DNA from: Pseudomonas fluorescens
GTDB taxonomy: Bacteria > Pseudomonadota > Gammaproteobacteria > Pseudomonadales > Pseudomonadaceae
Direction of reading: 5' to 3'
NCBI RefSeq assembly: GCF_900215245.1
Contig: NZ_LT907842.1
Span: 3,286,001 to 3,350,000 of the forward strand
Length of the DNA: 64,000 bases
In this document: piece by piece, positions 56,812-64,000 of the stretch
Numbering within the stretch: the stretch's first letter is position 1
Layout: the number at the start of each line of letters is the position of its first letter
Translations under genes and position numbers: made by a program
The notes under the pieces: generated by a model
What the model was told of the DNA's origin: nothing
Database searches by the model: none
What the model saw: only the letters and a program-made list of their open reading frames with translations

Positions 56812-57423
56812 ATGACTTACACCTTGCCTGCTTTGCCCTACGCCTATGACGCCCTGGAACCGCACATCGATGCGCAGACCATGGAAATCCACTACACCAA
56901 ACACCATCAGACCTATATCAATAACTTGAATGCTGCAGTCGAGGGCACTGAATTCTCGGGCTGGCCGGTTGAGAAGCTGGTTTCAAGCGTGCAGCAACTA
57001 CCGGAAAAACTGCGCGCCGCCGTGATCAACCAAGGCGGGGGGCATGCTAACCACTCGCTATTCTGGGCGGTGATGTCGCCAAAAGGCGGAGGCAAACCCG
57101 AAGGCGTGCTGGGCAAAGCCATCGATGAACAGTTGGGCGGCTTCGACAGTTTCAAGGAGGCCTTTACCAAGGCCGCATTGACGCGTTTCGGCAGCGGCTG
57201 GGCCTGGTTGAGCGTTACCCCGCAAAAGACCCTGGTGGTGGAAAGCAGTGGCAACCAGGACAGCCCGCTGATGAGCGGCAACACGCCGATCCTCGGCCTG
57301 GACGTGTGGGAACACGCTTACTACCTGCGCTACCAGAACCGTCGCCCGGAATACATCAACGCCTTCTACAGCGTCATCCATTGGCCGGAAGTCGCCGCAC
57401 GCTACCAGGCCGCCGTGGCCTGA
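56812..57423 (+). CDS. sodA: Superoxide dismutase, manganese type
   Basis: A 203-residue Mn-SOD. Metal ligands are H27 ([10 protein letters not shown]), H81 ([10 protein letters not shown]), D164 and H168 ([10 protein letters not shown]). The [11 protein letters not shown] form with downstream Gln in SSGNQD is of the Mn type. The start overlaps the preceding frame region, but ATG 56812 is the family start [19 protein letters not shown]. It is co-expressed with fagA and fumC under iron limitation, when the Fe-SOD cannot be filled. Confidence 0.96.
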   Translation: MTYTLPALPYAYDALEPHIDAQTMEIHYTKHHQTYINNLNAAVEGTEFSGWPVEKLVSSVQQLPEKLRAAVINQGGGHANHSLFWAVMSPKGGGKPEGVLGKAIDEQLGGFDSFKEAFTKAALTRFGSGWAWLSVTPQKTLVVESSGNQDSPLMSGNTPILGLDVWEHAYYLRYQNRRPEYINAFYSVIHWPEVAARYQAAVA

Positions 57424-57454
57424 CATTTATCTATAACAAGATCTAAGGCCGACT

Positions 57455-58348
57455 ATGGGCACTGAAACGCTGGCGATCAGCAGCGGGCGAATGTTTCGTT
57501 ATGCGTTTGGCTCGCTGCTGCTGTTGGCAGGGACTGCATTGCTGGTGGCGCAAGGGCTGAGCTGGCTGGACCTTGAGCCGCGTATCTTGCGTGCCTTGCA
57601 GGGCGGCGCGATCTGCGCGCTCGGCACGGCGCTGGGTGCGGTGCCGGTGTTGGTGATTCGCCGGATGCCGGTGGCACTGAGTGATACCTTGCTGGGCTTT
57701 GGGGCCGGGGTAATGCTGGCGGCGACGGCTTTTTCGCTGATCGTGCCGGGCATTGCTGCCGCGCAAGGCCTTGGGCTTTCGCGTTGGGGCGCCAGTGGTT
57801 TGATCAGCTTCGGGATTATGCTCGGGGCATTCGGTCTTTACCTGGTCGACCGCAAGGTATCGGGCGCCAGCCCGGAGATGCGGGTGGGCACGCCGGGTCA
57901 ACCGGTGATTCCCCCGCGTATCTGGCTATTTGTGTTTGCCATCATTGCCCACAACATTCCGGAAGGCATGGCGGTAGGTGTTTCGGCCGGTGGCGGAATG
58001 CCGGATGCCGACAGCTTGGCCATGGGGATTGCCCTGCAGGACGTGCCGGAAGGTTTGGTGATCGCGCTGGTCTTGGCCGGGGCGGGCATGTCGCGAGTCA
58101 AGGCGTTCTTGATCGGTGCCGCGTCGGGCTTGGTCGAGCCGGTGTTTGCCGTGCTGTGTGCATGGCTGGTGAGCCTGGCGGAGGTTTTGTTGCCGTTAGG
58201 GCTCGCGTTGGCGGCGGGGGCGATGTTGCTGGTGGTGACTCACGAAGTTATCCCCGAGTCGCGCCGTCATGGTCACGAAAAGCTTGCCAGCCTGGGCTTG
58301 TGCATCGGGTTCTGTTTGATGATGGTGATGGATACTGCTTTAGGGTGA
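57455..58348 (+). CDS. ZIP-family divalent metal transporter
   Basis: A 297-residue membrane protein with eight helices. The metal-site motifs are HNIPEGMAVGVSAGG (helix IV) and ALQDVPEGLVIALVL (helix V), where Gln replaces the usual His in the second. The last helices carry VVTHEVIPESRRHGHE. It resembles bacterial ZIPB-like importers of zinc, iron or manganese. It sits 31 bases after sodA, so Mn import alongside MnSOD is attractive but unproven. Confidence 0.9.
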   Translation: MGTETLAISSGRMFRYAFGSLLLLAGTALLVAQGLSWLDLEPRILRALQGGAICALGTALGAVPVLVIRRMPVALSDTLLGFGAGVMLAATAFSLIVPGIAAAQGLGLSRWGASGLISFGIMLGAFGLYLVDRKVSGASPEMRVGTPGQPVIPPRIWLFVFAIIAHNIPEGMAVGVSAGGGMPDADSLAMGIALQDVPEGLVIALVLAGAGMSRVKAFLIGAASGLVEPVFAVLCAWLVSLAEVLLPLGLALAAGAMLLVVTHEVIPESRRHGHEKLASLGLCIGFCLMMVMDTALG

Positions 58349-58385
58349 GGCCATTGCAGCCTCACACCCGCCGTAAAGGGTGAGT

Positions 58386-58658
58386 TTACTCGCCCTCATC
58401 AAAGAAGTTATTGATCAGCTTTACCAGCGCGTCCATCGCTTCCTGCTCTTGTTCGCCTTCCGTCTTCAAATGAATTTTGGTGCCCTTGCCGGCGGCCAGC
58501 ATCATCATGGCCATGATGCTTTTACCGTCTACCATGGATTCCGGCGTTCGCCCTGCGCGGATCTGGCAGGGGAACTGCCCGGCGACGCCGACGAATTTGG
58601 CGGAGGCTCGGGCATGCAAACCCAGCTTGTTGATGATTTCAATTTCCAGAGCGGGCAT
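58386..58658 (-). CDS. ptsO: HPr-like phosphocarrier NPr
   Basis: A 90-residue HPr-family protein of the nitrogen phosphotransferase system. The phospho-acceptor is H15 in NKLGLHARASAKFVG, and the Ser region SIMAMMMLAAGKGT is present. It accepts phosphate from PtsP and passes it to PtsN. It is the last gene of the rpoN-linked cluster. Confidence 0.96.
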   Translation of the reverse strand: MPALEIEIINKLGLHARASAKFVGVAGQFPCQIRAGRTPESMVDGKSIMAMMMLAAGKGTKIHLKTEGEQEQEAMDALVKLINNFFDEGE

Positions 58659-58674
58659 CGCGGGGGTGTTCCTT

Positions 58675-59532
58675 TCAGCTAAGGTCGCGGTGGCGAACCT
58701 GGACGTTCTTGAGGGTTTGTTGCAGCACCTGGCCCAGGCGCTCGGTCAGGTACACCGAGCGATGGTGGCCGCCGGTGCAGCCGATGGCAATGGTGACATA
58801 AGCCCGGTTGCTTGCCGCAAAGCGCGGTAACCATTTGAGCAGGTAGCTGGAGATGTCCTGGAACATCTCCTCGACATCCGGTTGCGCAGCCAAGTACTCG
58901 GCCACCGGCTGATCAAGGCCGGACTGATCACGCAGTTCCGGCTTCCAGTAAGGATTGGGCAGGCAGCGCACATCAAACACCAGATCGGCATCCACCGGCA
59001 TCCCACGCTTGAAGCCAAACGACTCGACCAGAAATGCGGTGCCAGGCTCTGGCTGGTTCAGCAAGCGCAGCTTGATGGCATCCCGCAATTGATACAGGTT
59101 CAGGCCGGTGGTGTTGATCTTGAGGTCGGCCAGATCGATGATCGGTCCCAGCAGCGTGGTCTCGTCCTCGATGGCTTCGGCCAGCGAGCGGTGAGGGCTG
59201 CTGAGGGGGTGGCGGCGACGGGTTTCGGAAAAACGCTTGAGCAGTGTCTCCTCATCGGCGTCCAGGTACAGCACATCGCAATTGATATGCTTGGCGCGTA
59301 CTTCCTCAAGCAATTGCGGAAAGCGCTGAAGATGGCTGGGCAGGTTGCGGGCGTCAATCGAGACGGCAACCAGGGGCTGCGCCAGCTCGGTGTGGATCAA
59401 TGCACGTTCCGCCAACTCCGGCAGCAAACCGGCGGGCAGGTTGTCGATGCAATAAAAACCGTTGTCCTCAAGGACGTTGAGGGCGGTGCTTTTACCCGAG
59501 CCGGAGCGGCCGCTGACGATGATCAAACGCAT
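58675..59532 (-). CDS. rapZ: RapZ, RNase adaptor / nucleotide-binding protein
   Basis: A 285-residue protein with Walker [10 protein letters not shown] at 8-16 and the conserved [13 protein letters not shown] and TRRRHPLS motifs. The C-terminal RNA-binding part includes [16 protein letters not shown]. In E. coli RapZ directs RNase E to the GlmZ small RNA to balance glucosamine-6-phosphate. It is placed between ptsN and ptsO, with a 2-base gap to ptsN. Confidence 0.97.
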   Translation of the reverse strand: MRLIIVSGRSGSGKSTALNVLEDNGFYCIDNLPAGLLPELAERALIHTELAQPLVAVSIDARNLPSHLQRFPQLLEEVRAKHINCDVLYLDADEETLLKRFSETRRRHPLSSPHRSLAEAIEDETTLLGPIIDLADLKINTTGLNLYQLRDAIKLRLLNQPEPGTAFLVESFGFKRGMPVDADLVFDVRCLPNPYWKPELRDQSGLDQPVAEYLAAQPDVEEMFQDISSYLLKWLPRFAASNRAYVTIAIGCTGGHHRSVYLTERLGQVLQQTLKNVQVRHRDLS

Positions 59533-59534
59533 GA

Positions 59535-59999
59535 TTACTGCCCGTTTTGTTCATCCAGGACAACCTGATAGAGCGCCTCGTTGCTGTCGGCGCTGCGCAG
59601 TTTGTCGCGTACTTCCTTGCGGTCGAGCATGCTGGCGATCTGCCGGAGCAGTTCCAGGTGCGCATCGGTGGCGGCTTGCGGGACCAGCAGCACGAAGAGC
59701 AGGTCAACCGGGGCGCCGTCGATGGCGTCGAAATCGATGGGGGCGTCTAGGTGCAGCAGGGCACTGACTGGAGACTCACAGCCTTGCAGGCGGCAGTGAG
59801 GAATCGCGATGCCGTTGCCAAAGCCAGTAGAACCTAGCTTTTCACGGGCGATCAGAGCCTCAAAGACAGCTTGCGTATCCAGGTCGGGCACTTCACGGCC
59901 GATCAGATTGGCAATTGTTTCGAGGGTTTTCTTTTTGCTGCCGCCCGGCACGTTCACCTGGGAACGGCCGGGGGTCAGGATGGTTTCAAGTCGAATCAT
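59535..59999 (-). CDS. ptsN: Nitrogen-regulatory enzyme IIA (EIIA-Ntr)
   Basis: A 154-residue PTS EIIA type 2 protein. H68, in [13 protein letters not shown], is the phosphorylation site. It regulates potassium transport, carbon storage and stress functions and does not transport sugars. It is cotranscribed between hpf and rapZ. Confidence 0.97.
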   Translation of the reverse strand: MIRLETILTPGRSQVNVPGGSKKKTLETIANLIGREVPDLDTQAVFEALIAREKLGSTGFGNGIAIPHCRLQGCESPVSALLHLDAPIDFDAIDGAPVDLLFVLLVPQAATDAHLELLRQIASMLDRKEVRDKLRSADSNEALYQVVLDEQNGQ

Positions 60000-60011
60000 G
60001 GGTGGGGAGTG

Positions 60012-60317
60012 TTAGCGGCCAGTGCCTTGAAGAAGGCTCTGCTGCTTTTCCTTATGCTTTTTAAGTTGGCGGTCAAGCTTGTCAGTCAAGGCATCGATCG
60101 ATGCATACATGTCTTCATGCTCGGCATTGGCGACCACTTCGCCACCGGGTATCTGCAAGGTCGCTTCAATTTTCTGCTGAAGCTTATCGACCTTCATGAT
60201 GACCTGCACATTGGTGATCTTGTCGAAATGACCCTCGAGTCGTTTCAGCTTCTGCTCGACATATTCGCGCAATGGAGGGGTGACTTCTACATGGTGTCCA
60301 CTGATGTTGACTTGCAT
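60012..60317 (-). CDS. hpf: Ribosome hibernation-promoting factor
   Basis: A 101-residue short HPF (YhbH/RaiA family) with the beta-alpha fold MQVNISGHHVEVTPPLREYV, the IMKVDKLQQKIEATLQIPGG strand pair and basic tail DRQLKKHKEKQQ. It stabilises idle 70S/100S ribosomes. The ATG at 60317 with GGAGAAG upstream is chosen; the open frame extends 18 codons further without homology. It follows rpoN. Confidence 0.96.
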   Translation of the reverse strand: MQVNISGHHVEVTPPLREYVEQKLKRLEGHFDKITNVQVIMKVDKLQQKIEATLQIPGGEVVANAEHEDMYASIDALTDKLDRQLKKHKEKQQSLLQGTGR

Positions 60318-60392
60318 ACAGCTTCTCCTTCGTTGCCAGTGCATAAAGCGACAGGCAAAAGCGCCTGCCACTGGAACGCTATGGCCCGCCCG

Positions 60393-61886
60393 TCACATCA
60401 AACGCTTACGCTCGCTGGAAGGCGCGATCCCGAGGGACTCGCGGTACTTGGCGACGGTTCGACGGGCGACCTGAATGCCTTGTGCCTCCAGTAAACCAGC
60501 GATCTTGCTGTCACTCAACGGCTTTTTCTGATTTTCCGCGGCAACCAGTTTTTTAATGATCGCGCGGATCGCCGTGGACGAGCATTCGCCGCCTTCGGAG
60601 GTACTTACGTGGCTGGAGAAAAAGTATTTCAGCTCATAAATACCCCGTGGGGTATGCATGAATTTCTGCGTGGTTACCCGGGAAATCGTCGATTCATGCA
60701 TGCCAACCGCCTCAGCGATATCGTGCAGGACCAAGGGTTTCATGGCCTCGTCACCATATTCGAGGAAGCCGCGCTGGTGCTCGACGATCTGAGTGGCCAC
60801 TTTCATCAGGGTTTCGTTGCGGCTTTGCAGGCTCTTGATGAACCAGCGCGCTTCCTGCAACTGATTGCGCATGAAGGTGTTATCGGCACTGGTGTCGGCA
60901 CGGCGCACAAAACCTGCGTATTGCGGGTTGACGCGCAGGCGAGGCACCGACTCCTGGTTCAGTTCCACCAGCCAACGCTCGTTGTCTTTGCGCACGATTA
61001 CATCGGGAACGACGTATTCGGCTTCGCTGGACTCGATCTGCGAGCCCGGGCGGGGGTTAAGGCTCTGTACCAGCTCGATGACCTGGCGCAGGTCGTCTTC
61101 CTTGAGCTTCATGCGGCGCATCAGCTGGCTGTAATCGCGGCTGCCCAGCAGGTCGATGTAGTCGGTGACCAGGCGCTGGGCTTCGGCGAGCCACAGGGTC
61201 TTGGCGGGCAGCTGGCGCAGTTGCAGCAGCAGGCACTCGCTCAGTGTGCGGGCGCCGATGCCGGCGGGCTCGAACTGCTGGATGCGGTGCAGGACGGCTT
61301 CGATTTCGTCCAGTTCGATGTCCAGTTCCGGATCGAAAGCCTCAAGGATCTCTTCGAGCGTCTCGTCGAGGTAACCCTGGTTATTGATGCAGTCGATCAG
61401 GGTCACGGCGATCAGGCGATCGGTGTCGGACATCGGCGCCAGGTTCAATTGCCACAGCAAATGGCTCTGCAGGCTTTCGCCGACGGAGGTGCGGGTGGTG
61501 AAGTCCCACTCGTCATCATCATTGCTGGGCAGGCTGCTGGCGCTGGTCTGGTAAACGTCTTCCCAGGCGGTGTCCACCGGAAGCTCGTTGGGAATGCGTT
61601 CGTTCCATTCGCCTTCCTCAAGGTTGTCCACCGTAGGGGCGGTTTCCTGATAGGAAGGTTCCTGCACGTCGGAGTTGGGTTTTTGCTCGATGTTGTCGGC
61701 CAGCGGGTCTGCATTATCGAAGTCGTCGCCTTCTTCCTGGCGTTCGAGCATCGGATTGGACTCCAGGGCCTCCTGGATTTCCTGTTGCAGGTCCAGGGTC
61801 GACAATTGGAGCAGGCGGATGGCCTGTTGCAGCTGCGGTGTCATCGTCAGCTGCTGGCCCATTCTCAGGACTAGCGATGGTTTCAT
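60393..61886 (-). CDS. rpoN: RNA polymerase sigma-54 factor
   Basis: A 497-residue sigma-54. Gln-rich region I ([20 protein letters not shown]) contacts activators, region II is acidic, and region III has the core-binding part and the helix-turn-helix [20 protein letters not shown]. The RpoN box [10 protein letters not shown] lies near residue 477. It directs transcription from -24/-12 promoters for nitrogen, motility and many catabolic genes. A TATAAT at 61968-61963 in the upstream gap may provide its promoter. Confidence 0.99.
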   Translation of the reverse strand: MKPSLVLRMGQQLTMTPQLQQAIRLLQLSTLDLQQEIQEALESNPMLERQEEGDDFDNADPLADNIEQKPNSDVQEPSYQETAPTVDNLEEGEWNERIPNELPVDTAWEDVYQTSASSLPSNDDDEWDFTTRTSVGESLQSHLLWQLNLAPMSDTDRLIAVTLIDCINNQGYLDETLEEILEAFDPELDIELDEIEAVLHRIQQFEPAGIGARTLSECLLLQLRQLPAKTLWLAEAQRLVTDYIDLLGSRDYSQLMRRMKLKEDDLRQVIELVQSLNPRPGSQIESSEAEYVVPDVIVRKDNERWLVELNQESVPRLRVNPQYAGFVRRADTSADNTFMRNQLQEARWFIKSLQSRNETLMKVATQIVEHQRGFLEYGDEAMKPLVLHDIAEAVGMHESTISRVTTQKFMHTPRGIYELKYFFSSHVSTSEGGECSSTAIRAIIKKLVAAENQKKPLSDSKIAGLLEAQGIQVARRTVAKYRESLGIAPSSERKRLM

Positions 61887-61962
61887 GGCAGGGGCTTAAC
61901 ACCTTATTCGCCGGCGCAATGCGCCATCCACGACAGGGCGCGTGAGCGCCAAACATAAGCAA

Positions 61963-61968
61963 ATTATA
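61963..61968 (-). promoter_or_regulatory. -10 element upstream of rpoN
   Basis: A perfect TATAAT on the minus strand, 77 bases before the rpoN start; no convincing -35 box at 17 bases was found. Confidence 0.45.
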
Positions 61969-62004
61969 TGCCTGATGTCGGGGGCTTTGCCTAGAGCGCG
62001 GTAA

Positions 62005-62030
62005 CAATAAAAACCCAGAGGTTTTTATTG
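62005..62030. terminator. Terminator-like palindrome after lptB
   Basis: CAATAAAAACC-CAGA-GGTTTTTATTG, a perfect 11-bp AT-rich stem, ends the kdsC-lptCAB transcript. Its 3' arm supplies the T run on the minus strand. Confidence 0.65.
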
Positions 62031-62070
62031 ACTCCCGCGCGCTTTGGCGAACGGCCAGACACCACAGTGC

Positions 62071-62796
62071 TTACAGGCGGAACTCGTGGCCCAGGTACAC
62101 TTCCTTGACCAGTTCGTTGGCCAGGATGGTGGCGGAGTCGCCTTCGGCGATCAGCTGGCCATCGTTGACGATATAAGCCGTTTCACAGATATCCAGGGTC
62201 TCACGGACGTTGTGGTCGGTGATCAATACACCGATACCCTTGGCCTTGAGGTGATGGATGATCTGCTTGATATCGCCAACCGAGATCGGGTCGACACCGG
62301 CGAAGGGTTCATCCAGCAGGATGAATTTCGGCGCGGTGGCCAGGGCGCGGGCGATTTCCACACGACGACGTTCACCACCGGACAAGCTCATGCCGAGGTT
62401 GTCGCGGATGTGGTTGATATGGAATTCCTGCAGCAGGCTTTCCAGCTCTTTGCGGCGGCCGTCACGGTCGAGTTCCTTGCGGGTCTCGAGGATCGCCATG
62501 ATGTTGTCTGCTACCGACAATTTGCGGAAGATCGACGCTTCCTGGGGAAGATAGCCGATACCTGCGCGTGCACGACCGTGCATCGGCTGGTTGCTGACGT
62601 CCAGGTCGTCGATCAAGACACGGCCCTGATCCGCCTGGACCAGGCCGACAATCATATAGAAGCACGTGGTCTTGCCGGCGCCGTTGGGGCCAAGCAAGCC
62701 AACGATCTGGCCGCTGTCGATCGATAAACTGACGTCGCGTACGACCTGACGGCTTTTATAAGCTTTGGCCAGATGCTGGGCTTTCAGGGTTGCCAT
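62071..62796 (-). CDS. lptB: Lipopolysaccharide export ATPase LptB
   Basis: A 241-residue ABC ATPase: Walker [20 protein letters not shown], signature [17 protein letters not shown], Walker [14 protein letters not shown] and the switch His in LITDHNVRE. It powers LptFG to extract LPS from the inner membrane. It overlaps lptA by one base. Confidence 0.99.
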   Translation of the reverse strand: MATLKAQHLAKAYKSRQVVRDVSLSIDSGQIVGLLGPNGAGKTTCFYMIVGLVQADQGRVLIDDLDVSNQPMHGRARAGIGYLPQEASIFRKLSVADNIMAILETRKELDRDGRRKELESLLQEFHINHIRDNLGMSLSGGERRRVEIARALATAPKFILLDEPFAGVDPISVGDIKQIIHHLKAKGIGVLITDHNVRETLDICETAYIVNDGQLIAEGDSATILANELVKEVYLGHEFRL

Positions 62797-63371
62797 TAGT
62801 TCGCCTTCTTCGCAGCGGGGTTGGGCGCAGGCTGGGCGGCGCCTTCTTTCTGCTTCGGCTGGATAACCATGTCGATGCGCGGCTTCGGAGTGCCGATCTT
62901 CGCGCCAGTGGCACGACCGGCCTGGGCGATCTGCTTCACCGTGTCATAGGTGATTTTTTCACCGTCTGTGGTGTTGCCATCGCTGCTGACAACCCTGGCC
63001 TGGTCGATCAGGATGATGCGATTCTGCTGGGCGTGGTACTGGATGGTCCTGCCATAGCCCTTGATCGGGGCTGGGTCCGTAGCCGCCTGCTTCTGTTCGA
63101 AGTAAGCCAGGTTGCCCACCGAGGTCACCACGTCAATGTCGCCACCCGGCGTACGCGTGAGCGTCACCGTGTTGCCGGTGATTTTCATCGAGCCTTGGGT
63201 GATGATCACGGCGCCTGTATAGGTCGCAACACCTTGCTTGTCATCCAACTGAGCGTCGTCAGCCTGAATGTGGATCGGTTGCTGGCTATCGTTCGGCAGA
63301 GCCCAGGCGCTCACGCTTCCCAGTGCTGCGCCCAGACCGAGCAAAATAGGGAGGGTTTTAACGAGCCTCAT
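62796..63371 (-). CDS. lptA: Lipopolysaccharide transport protein LptA
   Basis: A 191-residue periplasmic bridge protein. Signal peptide [20 protein letters not shown] ending at AWA, then OstA-like beta jellyroll: [39 protein letters not shown] and a Pro/Ala/Lys-rich tail. It polymerises with LptC and LptD to carry LPS across the periplasm. It overlaps both lptC (14 bases) and lptB. Confidence 0.96.
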   Translation of the reverse strand: MRLVKTLPILLGLGAALGSVSAWALPNDSQQPIHIQADDAQLDDKQGVATYTGAVIITQGSMKITGNTVTLTRTPGGDIDVVTSVGNLAYFEQKQAATDPAPIKGYGRTIQYHAQQNRIILIDQARVVSSDGNTTDGEKITYDTVKQIAQAGRATGAKIGTPKPRIDMVIQPKQKEGAAQPAPNPAAKKAN

Positions 63372-63930
63372 ACTGTCCTCTTACGTTCGATAGCAGGTGT
63401 ATCCTGCTTTCTTTCAAATACGCTTTCATTCCCTTGCCAGTCGATACACCGCCAGCGCCGTCGATTCTAACGTCTTGCTCGGTCTGCGCATATTGCTGTT
63501 GTGGGAAAACGGTCATGCGACTACTGGTAATAATGGTGTCGCGCTTCTTCTCGTCAGTACGTGCAACACGTACCGAGTCGATCAGTTCTACCTGGGTACC
63601 GTCCGAGTTGACTTCGCCATGCTTGCTGGTGACGTGCCACGGGTAGTCGGTGCCCTTGTAGAGATTCAGGTCGGGATTGGTCAGCAGGCTGACGTCCGTA
63701 GCCTTGAGGTTCTCAACTTTATCGGCGGTCATATCGTACTGAACCTTGCCATCAGGCAGGAACTGTATGGTATGGGCGTTGAGAGCGTAATAGGCGATAG
63801 CACTTTCGTCGACGGCCACTACAGGCTTGTCGAGAAAGCGCTCCGGGCTGATATTCCAGTAGCCCACCGCCAGGAACAGCGCGGCGATGACCCCGAATAG
63901 CAGGAAGTTGCGAATCTTTTTGCTCAGCAT
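63358..63930 (-). CDS. lptC: Lipopolysaccharide export protein LptC
   Basis: A 190-residue bitopic protein with an N-terminal membrane helix (NFLLFGVIAALFLAVGYWNI) and a periplasmic jellyroll (VQYDMTADKVENLKATDVSL, HVTSKHGEVNSDGTQVELID). It receives LPS from LptBFG and passes it to LptA. It is encoded between kdsC and lptA. Confidence 0.96.
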   Translation of the reverse strand: MLSKKIRNFLLFGVIAALFLAVGYWNISPERFLDKPVVAVDESAIAYYALNAHTIQFLPDGKVQYDMTADKVENLKATDVSLLTNPDLNLYKGTDYPWHVTSKHGEVNSDGTQVELIDSVRVARTDEKKRDTIITSSRMTVFPQQQYAQTEQDVRIDGAGGVSTGKGMKAYLKESRIHLLSNVRGQYEAR

Positions 63931-63938
63931 AAAACGCT

Positions 63939-64000
63939 CTATAGGTAGGCGGCGTGGGCCGCTTCAAGACTGCCCTGGGCACGCAGGATCAATTCGCAGA
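63939..64000 (-). CDS. kdsC: 3-deoxy-D-manno-octulosonate 8-phosphate phosphatase KdsC (C-terminus only)
   Basis: Only the last 19 codons are in the window (CELILRAQGSLEAAHAAYL then TAG). The sequence matches the usual KdsC tail, and the position directly before lptC is the conserved one. The enzyme makes Kdo for LPS inner core. Confidence 0.82.
   Translation of the reverse strand, partial: CELILRAQGSLEAAHAAYL

Noticed and set aside
58349..58385. Hairpin between the ZIP gene and ptsO (CTCACACCC/GGGTGAG)
   Set aside because: Stem has a mismatch and no T tract on either strand; not reported as a terminator.
60609..61874. 421-codon plus-strand frame opposite rpoN
   Set aside because: Antisense to rpoN, whose protein is unambiguous.

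Overview
The window is a chromosomal segment of a Pseudomonas, most likely from the P. fluorescens group. Three things point there: gene order that (from memory) matches P. aeruginosa blocks around PA4427-4441, PA4458-4484 and PA4493-4501; high GC with Pseudomonas-type translation signals; and intergenic REP/BIME palindromes built on a GTGGGAGC...GCTTGCTCGCGAA core, typical of fluorescent pseudomonads. No tRNA, rRNA, CRISPR array or insertion sequence was seen.

Layout. 1-5.7 kb (minus): start of an OprD-type porin and three tandem DppA-type peptide-binding proteins. 5.8-8.5 kb: an unrecognised 909-residue protein with a lower-GC upstream region. 9-13.5 kb: a SIMPL-domain protein, the RegB/RegA-type redox two-component pair roxSR, and a YddA/SbmA-type ABC exporter. 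13.7-17.5 kb: a YhcB-like protein, an alpha/beta hydrolase, trpS with a C-terminal extension, and zapE. 17.5-21.5 kb: a small charged hypothetical protein, a GlxA-type AraC regulator divergent from an acyl-CoA dehydrogenase, and a Tas-type aldo/keto reductase. 21.7-26.7 kb: rplM-rpsI, petABC (cytochrome bc1) and sspAB.

26.8-34.6 kb holds a D-galactarate utilisation locus: a FadR-type regulator, then 5-dehydro-4-deoxyglucarate dehydratase, 2,5-dioxovalerate dehydrogenase, an MFS transporter and galactarate dehydratase. Together these encode uptake and conversion of galactarate to 2-oxoglutarate. A zinc phospholipase C-like gene lies between regulator and operon, transcribed divergently from the operon, and has a near-perfect LexA box across its predicted promoter. 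34.7-37.7 kb: an AEC carrier, a carboxymuconolactone decarboxylase-like protein, a cation/Ca2+ exchanger and a short RlpA-like lipoprotein.

37.7-64 kb is conserved core: gatCAB; mreBCD-maf-rng-yhdP-nitrilase-tldD; darP (yjgA); pmbA; the iron-responsive fagA-fumC-orf-sodA operon with a Fur-box-like site; a ZIP transporter; and the rpoN region on the minus strand (kdsC-lptC-lptA-lptB, then rpoN-hpf-ptsN-rapZ-ptsO).

The items most worth follow-up are the predicted SOS-controlled zinc phospholipase-like gene, the 909-residue orphan with its palindrome and possible small RNA upstream, and the probable ATT start codon of mreC.
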